In this document: piece after piece, positions 9,452 to 16,719 of the stretch
How positions within the stretch are numbered: position 1 is the first letter of the stretch
How the letters are laid out: each line of letters starts with the position of its first letter
Source: VFJJ01 sp031362415
GTDB lineage: Bacteria > Actinomycetota > Acidimicrobiia > IMCC26256 > VFJJ01
NCBI GenBank assembly: GCA_031362415.1
Contig: JANLSK010000165.1
Location: forward strand, 1-51,747
Direction of reading: 5' to 3'
DNA length: 51,747 nucleotides
Notes under the pieces: model-generated
Database searches by the model: none
What the model was told of the DNA's origin: nothing
What the model saw: only the letters and a program-made list of their open reading frames with translations
Position numbers and translations under genes: made by a program

Positions 9452-9467
9452 CTGACAGTTGTGTCAA
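9452..9467. promoter_or_regulatory. Operator site 2 of the YTGACRNNNNYGTCAR family
   Basis: CTGACAGTTGTGTCAA, half sites TGACA/TGTCA, 18 bases before the ATG of the phosphotransferase-like gene. The position is close to the ribosome-binding site, as expected for a repressor site covering the transcription start. Confidence 0.7.
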
Positions 9468-9485
9468 CTCATCCGGAGGCGCATC

Positions 9486-10841
9486 ATGGCGACAGATATC
9501 GCGGTCGACGGTGAGACCCAGAGGGTCGTCGACTGGCTCACGGAGAACGTCGGTGGCACGGTCGTCTCGATAGCTCGCCAGCCCCGGTGGCGCCCGCAGT
9601 GGATCGCCGATGTCGATCGTGACGGCGAGATCATCCCCCTGATGGTGCGGGGCGAGCGCTACGACATGCAGCTCACCTGGTCGCTCGAGCACGAGATGAA
9701 GTTCCAAAAGACGATGGAGGACATCGGCGTCGCCGTACCCCACGTGTGGGGCTGGATCGACAACCCGACCGCGTTCGTCATGGACCGGGTGCCCGGCCAG
9801 TCCGACTTCAAGAACACCTCAGACGCCGACCGCGATCGGGTGGTCGACGAATACCTCCAGCAGCTCGCCATCTTGCACACGCACGACGTGACCCCGTTCG
9901 TGGAGGCCGGGATCGACCGGGCCGCCCGCCCGGAAGATTCCGCGATGCTCAGCATCGAACGCATGAACGCCATGTTCCGCAAGCAGAAGGTGGGCAGCGA
10001 TCCGCTGATCGAATTCTTCCTCGGCTGGATGGATCGGCACCAGCCGCAGAGCCACGGTCGAGAGAGCGCCGTCGTGTGGGACTCCGGCCAGCTCATGCAC
10101 CGAGACGGGCACATCGTCGCGGTGATCGACGTCGAGCTCGGCCACATCGGCGATCCGATGGTCGACCTCGCTGGATGGCGCATGCGCGACAGCATCCTCC
10201 CGTTCGGCCATTTCCCGTCGATCTACGCCCGCTACGGCGAGCTGGTCGGCCAGCCCGTCGACATCGAGGCCATCGAGCTGCACCACATCTATTTCACGCT
10301 GTCGAACCAGCTCGGCTTCTCACACGCGAGGTTGAACCCGCCTGAGAACACCGACTTGGCCACCAACATGCAGTGGTGCAACGAGACCAACCTCTACGCC
10401 ACCGAGGCCTTGGCCGAGTACCTTGACATCGAGCTCCCGACCATCGAGCTCCCGAGCGAAGAAGACACCCGAGCCGGCGTGGCGTTCGAGTACCTCGTGC
10501 GCACGCTCTCCACGCTGCAGGTCGACGATGAGTACGCCCGCTACAAGCTGCGCGGGGCGTTCCGCATCGCCCGCCACGTGCACCGTCACGACCAGATCGG
10601 GCGTGAGCTCGAGAACGCGAACCTCGACGATCTGCACCAGCTCCTGGGGAGGCGCCCCGAGGGTTGGCGTGACGGCGACAGGCTCCTCGAGGAGTGGATC
10701 CTCGCCAACAATGGCGACGGCCGCCACGACGAGACCCTGTGCGTGTTGTTCCACAAGCGCAACCTGCGGGCCCAGATGCTCAACGGCCCCTTGGGTTCGG
10801 CCATGGCGCGCCACATCCCCATCCAGTCGTTTCGCGCCTGA
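9486..10841 (+). CDS. Divergent phosphotransferase (APH)-like protein
   Basis: A 451-residue protein with the aminoglycoside-phosphotransferase fold. The N-lobe (about 1-110) contains EHEMKFQ for the helix-C Glu and the hinge VMDRVPG. The C-lobe carries IDVELGHIGDPMVDLAGW, equivalent to the metal-binding D-x-E segment. The catalytic loop that should read HxDxxxxN is altered (VVWDSGQLM, about residues 189-197), so kinase activity is uncertain. A C-terminal extension of about 150 residues is unlike other APH proteins here. GGAGG precedes ATG 9486 by 6 bases; an upstream in-frame start at 9459 would run through the operator and is rejected. Confidence 0.8.
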   Translation: MATDIAVDGETQRVVDWLTENVGGTVVSIARQPRWRPQWIADVDRDGEIIPLMVRGERYDMQLTWSLEHEMKFQKTMEDIGVAVPHVWGWIDNPTAFVMDRVPGQSDFKNTSDADRDRVVDEYLQQLAILHTHDVTPFVEAGIDRAARPEDSAMLSIERMNAMFRKQKVGSDPLIEFFLGWMDRHQPQSHGRESAVVWDSGQLMHRDGHIVAVIDVELGHIGDPMVDLAGWRMRDSILPFGHFPSIYARYGELVGQPVDIEAIELHHIYFTLSNQLGFSHARLNPPENTDLATNMQWCNETNLYATEALAEYLDIELPTIELPSEEDTRAGVAFEYLVRTLSTLQVDDEYARYKLRGAFRIARHVHRHDQIGRELENANLDDLHQLLGRRPEGWRDGDRLLEEWILANNGDGRHDETLCVLFHKRNLRAQMLNGPLGSAMARHIPIQSFRA

Positions 10842-10859
10842 CTCCGCCCCACCCCTCGT

Positions 10860-11996
10860 TCAGGCTCCCGTGAGCAGCATGGCGCCGGCGAAGGGGCCAA
10901 CGGCGTTGGCCCAGACGGCCACCTCGGCGCCGGGAACCTGGCGATCGCCACACTCGCCGCGAAGCTGGCGGGTGGCCTCGATACAGAAGTTGGCGCCGTG
11001 GCGGCGGCCAACGTTGCACGCGCCGCCGTCGGTGTTGACGGGCAGGCTTCCGCCGAGGCGGGTGTGGCCTTCGGCGATGAACGGCCCGGCTGAACCCGGC
11101 TCGCACAGGCCGAGGGCCTCGAGCCACTGGAACGTGATGACGCTGAAGCCATCGTAGAGCTGCGCCGTGTCCACGTCGGTGGGCCGGAGGTCGGTGTGCG
11201 ACCAGAGTTGCTCGGCACAGTGCGCCGGCGCGGTGTGCGACATGTCGGTCATGACCTCGAAGTTCATGTCGTGCACAGCCGAGAGGGACACGGCGTCAAC
11301 GAGAACGGCGGGCTGGCGGAGGTCGCGGGCGCGTTCCTCGGTCGTGAAGATCACGGCCGAGCCGGAGTCGCACGGGTAGTCGCAGTCGAGCAGGCGTAAG
11401 GGCTTGCTGATGTACGGCGCCGCGAGATACTCGGCCGGCGAGAGCGGCGTGCGTTGTAGAGCGTTCTCGTTGAGAGTGGCGTGCTCGCGCTGGATCGATG
11501 CGAACGTCGCGAAGTGCTCCTCGGTCGCGTCGGAATCGTACAGATACCGGTTCATCATGAGGCCGGCCCACTGGGTGGGGCTGAAGTTCCCGAAGGGGTA
11601 GAGAAACTGGGTGTCCTCGGAGCTTGTCGCACCGAGCATCGCCCCTCCCGTTGCCAGGGTCGCGCTCGACGGCTGCTGCATCATGATGCGAAAGGCCATG
11701 CACGTCTCGCTCTGACCCGTGGCCACGGCCATGGCCGCGTGGATGGCCGGCGTGACGAAGGCGGGTGAGACCCCAACGTTCAGGTGCCAACGCAACGGGC
11801 TCATCCCGAGCATGTACGCAAAGTCGATGGCGTCGCCGCCCCACGTGGTGGAGCCGTCGATGTCTGCGGCGGTCAAACCGGCGTCGTCGAGCGCAGCGAT
11901 CGCCGCCTGGGCCGCATGGTGGCGTTCACTCAAACCGGTGTGACGGCCCACCTGCGAGTAGCCGACACCGACAATGGCCACCCGACGGGCCTTCAT
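10860..11996 (-). CDS. Thiolase-superfamily lipid-transfer-type protein (Ltp2-like)
   Basis: A 378-residue protein of the SCP-x/lipid-transfer thiolase group. It starts with VAIVGVGYSQVG and has the thiolase-like segments CDYPCDSGSAVIFTT (about 209-223) and QLYDGFSV, with GGSLPVNTDGGACNVG and the closing ANAVGPFAGAMLL. It lacks the classical thiolase C-terminal CxG. The partner gene immediately upstream (12430) is a DUF35 zinc-ribbon protein overlapping by four bases. In steroid degradation, Ltp2 with a DUF35 domain acts as a retro-aldolase that releases propionyl-CoA from a side chain; a similar C-C cleavage is likely here, on an unknown acyl-CoA. Confidence 0.85.
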   Translation of the reverse strand: MKARRVAIVGVGYSQVGRHTGLSERHHAAQAAIAALDDAGLTAADIDGSTTWGGDAIDFAYMLGMSPLRWHLNVGVSPAFVTPAIHAAMAVATGQSETCMAFRIMMQQPSSATLATGGAMLGATSSEDTQFLYPFGNFSPTQWAGLMMNRYLYDSDATEEHFATFASIQREHATLNENALQRTPLSPAEYLAAPYISKPLRLLDCDYPCDSGSAVIFTTEERARDLRQPAVLVDAVSLSAVHDMNFEVMTDMSHTAPAHCAEQLWSHTDLRPTDVDTAQLYDGFSVITFQWLEALGLCEPGSAGPFIAEGHTRLGGSLPVNTDGGACNVGRRHGANFCIEATRQLRGECGDRQVPGAEVAVWANAVGPFAGAMLLTGA

Positions 11997-12430
11997 CGTG
12001 AGGCTCCGATCGAGGCTGCGGTCGTGAACACCGGGATCGTCAGCTCGGGCGAGAGGGCCTCGAACGTCACGACGAGATCCATACCGGTGCGCAGATCGGC
12101 TTCGGCGACCCCGACGAGGTTGGTCATCAGCATCAGGCCCGGCTGCTCGGCGAGCTCGACGGTGGCAACGGCATAGGGCAGACGTGACACGAAGAACGGG
12201 TGGAACGCCTTCATGGTGACGGTGTGGGCATACAGGGTCGCCCGTCCCGACACCGCCTCACCGCGGAGGTCGAACGAGTGACAGCTGCGACATACCGGGC
12301 GGGGGAGGTGGATATACATGCCGCAGGCCTGACAACGCTGAATCCTCAGCTCGCCAGCGCGGGCTCCCTCCCAGAAGAACGCTGTCAACGAGGTGGGTAC
12401 CACAGCGGGAGGTGACGGGTTGTCGGTCAT
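11993..12430 (-). CDS. DUF35 / zinc-ribbon OB-fold acyl-CoA-binding protein
   Basis: A 145-residue protein with a rubredoxin-like zinc ribbon, C33-x2-C36 and C47-x2-C50, followed by an OB fold starting with SGRATLYAHTV. This is the standard DUF35 form (residues 10-135). DUF35 proteins bind partner thiolases or hydratases and help to hold acyl-CoA. The stop codon overlaps the start of the thiolase (ATGA), which argues for translational coupling and an obligate complex. GAGGAG precedes the ATG. Confidence 0.9.
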   Translation of the reverse strand: MTDNPSPPAVVPTSLTAFFWEGARAGELRIQRCQACGMYIHLPRPVCRSCHSFDLRGEAVSGRATLYAHTVTMKAFHPFFVSRLPYAVATVELAEQPGLMLMTNLVGVAEADLRTGMDLVVTFEALSPELTIPVFTTAASIGASR

Positions 12431-12498
12431 CGAGCTCCTCGGGAGTACGACCGGGCGGTGCGCGGCACCGTACGCGCCCCGGCCGCAGGCAGTCGTAC

Positions 12499-13371
12499 TC
12501 AGTCGGTCAACGGAGCAATGATCGTCTCGGCGAAGCGCTCGAGCGCATCGAGTTTGACGTCGACGCTCGATGTGGGCGTCCCGCTGTAGTACAAGGGCGG
12601 AACGACGATTCCGCCGAGGCCTTCGTGACGCAACCGCCTATAAAGGTCGATGTCCGGCGGCACCGACAACCCGGTGATGGTACCTATATCGGACAGCTCC
12701 CGTCCCGCCTCCCGGCAGTGGGCGGCGAGCCGCTTCAGGTGCACGACGAGCTCGTCGGGATGGTAGGGGCCGCCGCCAAACCACCCGTCCGATCGTGCGG
12801 CGCGCCGCAACGCCGGCTCCGACTCGCCGCCGATGTACACCGGCACCGGCTCGCTGGGGACGGGCGACATCTGCACCGGCGGGAAGTCGATGTACCGGCC
12901 GTGATACTCGACCATGCCCCCACCCAGGAGGAGGGCGATCACTTCGAGCATCTCGTCCATGCGTCGGCCGCGTACGTGAAAGTCCTGCCCGGTGAGGAGG
13001 AACTCGTCCTTCATCCAGCCCACGCCGACTCCGAGGGTGGCCCGGTTGCCCGAAAGGTAGGCCGCCGTCGAGATGGCCTTGGCGGCGCTGAACACGTCGT
13101 GCATCGGGAGCACATAGACGTTGGTGATGAAACGCAGGGTGCTCGTGTGGGTGGCCAGGGCCGAGACCATCGCCCAGGGATCGGGCCAATGTGCCTCGGG
13201 ATCCCACCACACGGTCCCGTCGTCGGTGTAGGGGTACTTCGACGCGATCGTCTGTGGCGTCACGAGATGCTCCGAGATGGCCACACCGGTGAAACCGACC
13301 TCCTCCGCGCGTCTGGAGACGGCGACCAGTTGCTCGGTCTCGGTGAACGAGATCGACTGCCAGAACTCCAT
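12499..13371 (-). CDS. LLM-class flavin-dependent oxidoreductase
   Basis: A 290-residue luciferase-like monooxygenase, TIM barrel, of the F420/FMN-dependent type. ISEHLVTP near residue 35, TNVYVLPMHD, and LGVGVGWMKDEF are the family landmarks. GGAGG at 13379-13383 lies 7 bases before the ATG at 13371; the open frame upstream of this contains the 9-bp tandem array and is not protein-like. It lies upstream of the DUF35 and thiolase genes (67-base gap) in the same direction, so the three may form one unit. Cofactor (F420 or reduced FMN) and substrate cannot be decided. Confidence 0.88.
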   Translation of the reverse strand: MEFWQSISFTETEQLVAVSRRAEEVGFTGVAISEHLVTPQTIASKYPYTDDGTVWWDPEAHWPDPWAMVSALATHTSTLRFITNVYVLPMHDVFSAAKAISTAAYLSGNRATLGVGVGWMKDEFLLTGQDFHVRGRRMDEMLEVIALLLGGGMVEYHGRYIDFPPVQMSPVPSEPVPVYIGGESEPALRRAARSDGWFGGGPYHPDELVVHLKRLAAHCREAGRELSDIGTITGLSVPPDIDLYRRLRHEGLGGIVVPPLYYSGTPTSSVDVKLDALERFAETIIAPLTD

Positions 13372-13400
13372 CGTCGAGCCTCCCTGGATCCGCTGCCATG

Positions 13401-13472
13401 ATCGCCGTGATCGCTGTGTTCGCTGTGTTCGCTGTGTTCGCTGTGATCGATGTGATCGCTGTGTTCGCTGTG
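13401..13472. repeat. Eight-copy 9-bp tandem array
   Basis: Eight contiguous 9-base units with consensus WTCGCTGTG (individual units ATCGCCGTG, ATCGCTGTG, TTCGCTGTG and ATCGATGTG). The array lies in the short divergent promoter region between the LLM gene (start 13371) and the cysteine-hydrolase-like gene (start 13517). Confidence 0.85.
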
Positions 13473-13516
13473 TGCAGTATGAGCGCCCGAACGCGCCCAG
13501 CGCTAGCGTGCGCTGC

Positions 13517-14131
13517 ATGACCGAGCCCCTGTGTGACCCGACCACCACCGCCGTGTTGTTCGTCGAGTGCCAAAAGGGTCTGCTCGGTGACATCAGCATC
13601 ATGAAGACCATCCGCGACTCGGCCGCGCCGGTGATCCCGGCGTTGGGGCGATTGGCGCACGGCTCGCGCCAGGTCGGTGCCTGGGTTGCACACCTCACGT
13701 ACTTCCCCCTGGCCAACAACCGTTCGACGAACCGGCGTCCGCCATTGTTCAAGCGCCTCAACGACGCGATGGACCCGTGGCACAAGGACCACCCGGCCTG
13801 CCAACCGATCGACGAGATCGGCGTCGAGCCCCGCGATCTCCTGCTGCCCCGCAACACGGGCCTGTCACCCACCTATGGGACCGAGACGTTCAAGCTGCTG
13901 CGCAACATCGGCGTGACGACGATCGTCATGGCCGGTATCTCGGCCAACGTGGCCATTCCCGTTGCTGCGGTGGAGGCGGTCGACGAGGACTTCGACGTGA
14001 TCATCCCGTCCGACGCCGTTGCCGGTGCTCCGCCCGAGCATGTGGCTTCGATGATGAAGCACACGTTGCCGTTCATCGCCCGGATGACCACCGTCGACGC
14101 CTTGCTCGCCGGGTGGGGCGTCGACGGCTGA
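13517..14131 (+). CDS. Isochorismatase-fold protein lacking the catalytic triad
   Basis: A 204-residue protein with the cysteine-hydrolase (isochorismatase) fold: AVLFVECQKG at the first strand, GTETFKLLRNIGVTTIVMAGISANVAIP at the core, and IIPSDAVAGAPPEH afterwards. The three catalytic positions differ from active members: the first-strand Asp is Glu17, the Lys before the core is replaced (LPRNTGLSP), and the Cys nucleophile is Ala146 in ISANVAI. An enzyme by the classical mechanism is therefore unlikely; it may bind a ligand or act by another route. It starts 45 bases after the tandem array and converges on the NTF2-like gene. Confidence 0.85.
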   Translation: MTEPLCDPTTTAVLFVECQKGLLGDISIMKTIRDSAAPVIPALGRLAHGSRQVGAWVAHLTYFPLANNRSTNRRPPLFKRLNDAMDPWHKDHPACQPIDEIGVEPRDLLLPRNTGLSPTYGTETFKLLRNIGVTTIVMAGISANVAIPVAAVEAVDEDFDVIIPSDAVAGAPPEHVASMMKHTLPFIARMTTVDALLAGWGVDG

Positions 14132-14177
14132 CCCTCGGCAACGTCGTCGGCGACGGCGACGACGGCGACGACGGCGC

Positions 14178-14762
14178 TCAGGACCGTTCGCCTACATCCA
14201 GGTCACGGATGCTCGCCACCACGGGCACATCGTCACGCCCCACCCATGAAGGCCGGGCGGTGTGGCCGGAGTCGGGTCGGGCCCAGTCGACCCACGGGCC
14301 CCAGTCGAGCCGGGAGACCTTCTGCCGGTGGTCGGGATCGTGAAGACGGCAGGCCTCGTCGTAGGCCTTGGCGAAGGCCTTCATCTCGGCCTTGATCCAA
14401 CAGTCCTCTTCCGACGACCATTTCCCGTTGCCGGCGTACTCGATGACCTGGAGCGAGGGGAATTCGATGGGCGGCCCGCCCGGCTCCGGGTTGTCGGCCC
14501 GGTTGAGGATCTTGTACACGATGCGGTCGCCGTCGATGTTGTACCAGACCAGGGGGTTGTAGACGTGTGACGAGAACGACATCGTCCGCTCGAGGAAATC
14601 TTGGATCTCCCTGGGACCGTGGAACCGGCCGTAGTAGTGGTCGTGGTACACGGCGTCGTCGGTGAAGAGCTGCGACCACGCCACCCAGTTCTCGGTGAGT
14701 GGCCCCGTCCGGTAGTAGTGCCGGAATGCCTCCTCGACTTCAGCCCGACCGTGCTCGCTCAT
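14178..14762 (-). CDS. NTF2/SnoaL-like protein
   Basis: A 194-residue protein with the cone-shaped NTF2-like fold in its first 130 residues: helix EVEEAFRHYYRTG, then WSQLFTDDAVYHDHYYG and the sheet segment VYNPLVWYNIDGDRIVYKI. Members are hydratases, isomerases or cyclases such as ketosteroid isomerase and polyketide cyclases, or binding proteins. The His/Asp/Tyr-rich VYHDHYYG is a likely pocket. The C-terminal 60 residues, rich in Trp and Asp, are not recognised. Start chosen at ATG 14762; a longer frame reads through the palindrome at 14785. Confidence 0.8.
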   Translation of the reverse strand: MSEHGRAEVEEAFRHYYRTGPLTENWVAWSQLFTDDAVYHDHYYGRFHGPREIQDFLERTMSFSSHVYNPLVWYNIDGDRIVYKILNRADNPEPGGPPIEFPSLQVIEYAGNGKWSSEEDCWIKAEMKAFAKAYDEACRLHDPDHRQKVSRLDWGPWVDWARPDSGHTARPSWVGRDDVPVVASIRDLDVGERS

Positions 14763-14784
14763 CGTTGGCCTTTCCCATCCCAAA

Positions 14785-14825
14785 TGTGTGCGGAAATGCT
14801 CATGGGGTGAGCAATTCTGCACACA
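14785..14825. repeat. 18-bp-arm inverted repeat in divergent promoter region
   Basis: Arms 14785-14802 and 14808-14825 pair at 16 of 18 positions around the loop TGGGG. The outer arm ends are TGTGTGC and GCACACA; the inner ends are TGCTCA and TGAGCA. It lies between the NTF2-like gene and the SDR at 14952. The right edge (CACACAGAACGGGGG) resembles the ends of the elements at 46101 and 49894. It could be an operator, an mRNA hairpin or a repeat copy. Confidence 0.6.
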
Positions 14826-14951
14826 GAACGGGGGACGGCGACGGATTCGCCGTGCGGACGGTTCGATCGGGGGCGCCATCGTCCACTCGCGCGACACTGA
14901 CGACAGCGGGTCGTTTCGGCCGCACGGCGAGTTCATCGGGGGCGCACGACC

Positions 14952-15755
14952 ATGGGAAGACTCGACGGCAGGGTCGCGATCGTCACCGGTGCCGGGCGGG
15001 GCATCGGTCGGGCGATCGCCATCGCCTACGCGCGGGAGGGTGCCTCGGTCGTCGTGGCATCACGGTCGCAGGGCACGGTCGACGCCGTGGTGGCGGAAAT
15101 CAACGAGATCACCACGATCGCCGTGGGGACGGCCGGCGTGCTCGGTGTTACATGCGACGTGGGGTCGCGCGAGCAGGTGCAGCGGATGGTCGACGAAACC
15201 GTCGCCCGGTTCGGCACCGTCGACATCCTCGTGAACAATGCGCAGGGCTTCGGCACGCCCGCCGAGCCCCAGGCCTCGCCCGGATACATCCCGCTCGAGT
15301 CGTTCCCCGACGACGGGTGGGACCACACGTTCCAGAGCGGCCTCAAGGGCTCGCTCTACGCGATGCAGGCCGTTTTCCCGCACATGCGCGAGCGGGGCGG
15401 CAAGATCATCAACTTCGGCTCGGGCAACGGGATCGGCGCCATGAAGGGCACAGCCGCGTACAACGCCACCAAGGAAGCCATCCGCTCGCTCACCCGAACC
15501 GCGGCGGCCGAGTGGGGCAAGCACGGGATCTGCGTCAACGTGATCCTGCCCACGATGGTGACCGATTCTGCCCGGTCGTTCCTCGAGAGCCGACCTGGTA
15601 TCGAGGACAAGCTGGTAGCTCAGATTCCCTTGCGGCGTATGGGTGACGTCGACCGCGACATCGGTCCGGTGGCGGTGTTTCTGGCGTCGAGCGACTCCGA
15701 CTTCGTCACCGGCCAGACCGTGCACGTCGACGGTGGCCAGATCCTGCGGCCGTGA
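14952..15755 (+). CDS. Short-chain dehydrogenase/reductase
   Basis: A 267-residue classical SDR. TGAGRGIG at 12-19 binds NAD(P); NNAQ at 95-98 replaces the usual NNAG; Ser157, Tyr170 and Lys174 (YNATK) form the active site; VHVDGGQ closes the protein. The same NNAQ variant and GSGNG-type serine segment occur in the SDR at 49965, so the two are probably paralogues. It is followed 7 to 13 bases later by the crotonase, suggesting that an acyl-CoA or its alcohol is the substrate. Confidence 0.9.
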   Translation: MGRLDGRVAIVTGAGRGIGRAIAIAYAREGASVVVASRSQGTVDAVVAEINEITTIAVGTAGVLGVTCDVGSREQVQRMVDETVARFGTVDILVNNAQGFGTPAEPQASPGYIPLESFPDDGWDHTFQSGLKGSLYAMQAVFPHMRERGGKIINFGSGNGIGAMKGTAAYNATKEAIRSLTRTAAAEWGKHGICVNVILPTMVTDSARSFLESRPGIEDKLVAQIPLRRMGDVDRDIGPVAVFLASSDSDFVTGQTVHVDGGQILRP

Positions 15756-15768
15756 AGACACCGTGACC

Positions 15769-16692
15769 ATGAGCGAGGCGTTCACCGCGATCGACTACCA
15801 AGTCGACGATCGGGTGGCCACGATCACCTTGAACCGCCCCGAGCGGATGAACGCCTTCACCACCACCATGGGCTGGGAGCTCATCGAGGCGTTCGACCGC
15901 TCCGATGCCGACGACGACGTTCGGGCCGTCATCATCACCGGCGCTGGGCGAGGCTTCTGTGCCGGGGCCGATCTGGGCCAGGGTGGTGCCACCTTCGACT
16001 ACGACGCCCCGGCCGTGGCCACCAGCGATCCTGGAGTGAGAGCGTTCGAGCGCAACGCCGCCGGAGTACCCCGTGACCACGGTGGGCTGGTGTCGCTGCG
16101 CATCTTCGAGTCTCGCAAGCCCGTGATCGTGGCGTACAACGGCGCCGCAGTCGGTGTGGGTGCCACGATGACCCTCCCCGCCGATCTCCGATTGGCGTCG
16201 ACCACGGCAAAGTTCGGCTTCGTGTTCGCCCGGCGGGGCCTGGTGAACGAGGCGGCGTCGTCGTGGTTCCTCCCCCGGGTGGTGGGTATCAACACGGCGC
16301 TCGAGTGGTCGATGACTGGCCGGGTCTTCGACGCACAGGAAGCGATCTCCGCCGGCCTCGTCCGTTCGGTCCACGACCCCGACGACCTGATGCCGGCGGC
16401 GCGAGCACTGGCTGCGGAGATGGTCGAGAACACCTCGGCCGTCTCGGTCACGATGATCCGCCAGATGCTCTGGCGCATGCTCGGCGAGCACCATCCCATG
16501 GCGGCGCATCGCATCGACTCGGCCGCCGTCCACTCGCTCGGGGCCCGGGCCGACGTGCGTGAAGGCGTCACCAGCTTCCTCGAGAAGCGGCCCCCGGTCT
16601 TCACGCTCCGCCCCAGCACCGATCTCCCGCCAGTGTTCCCCTGGTGGACCGACCCGCCCTTCGACAGCAGCTCCGGCGCCGGGAGCGACTGA
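15769..16692 (+). CDS. Enoyl-CoA hydratase/isomerase (crotonase) family protein
   Basis: A 307-residue crotonase. TLNRPERMNAF and TGAGRGFCAGADL supply CoA binding and the first oxyanion-hole residue; NGAAVGVGATMTL supplies the second. The two Glu residues used by hydratases are absent: GGGCEL reads GVGATM and the FGxPE segment reads FGFVFA. Instead GLVNEAASSWFLPR has a Glu in the place used by delta3,delta2-enoyl-CoA isomerases. A double-bond isomerase is therefore favoured over a hydratase. GTG at 15763 is an alternative start, better spaced from GAAG. Probably cotranscribed with the SDR. Confidence 0.88.
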   Translation: MSEAFTAIDYQVDDRVATITLNRPERMNAFTTTMGWELIEAFDRSDADDDVRAVIITGAGRGFCAGADLGQGGATFDYDAPAVATSDPGVRAFERNAAGVPRDHGGLVSLRIFESRKPVIVAYNGAAVGVGATMTLPADLRLASTTAKFGFVFARRGLVNEAASSWFLPRVVGINTALEWSMTGRVFDAQEAISAGLVRSVHDPDDLMPAARALAAEMVENTSAVSVTMIRQMLWRMLGEHHPMAAHRIDSAAVHSLGARADVREGVTSFLEKRPPVFTLRPSTDLPPVFPWWTDPPFDSSSGAGSD

Positions 16693-16719
16693 CGCAACCG
16701 GTGGGGGAGGTGCCTCAGG

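Noticed and set aside
13401..13472. CRISPR array
   Set aside because: The units are 9 bases and contiguous, without spacers, and no cas genes are present.
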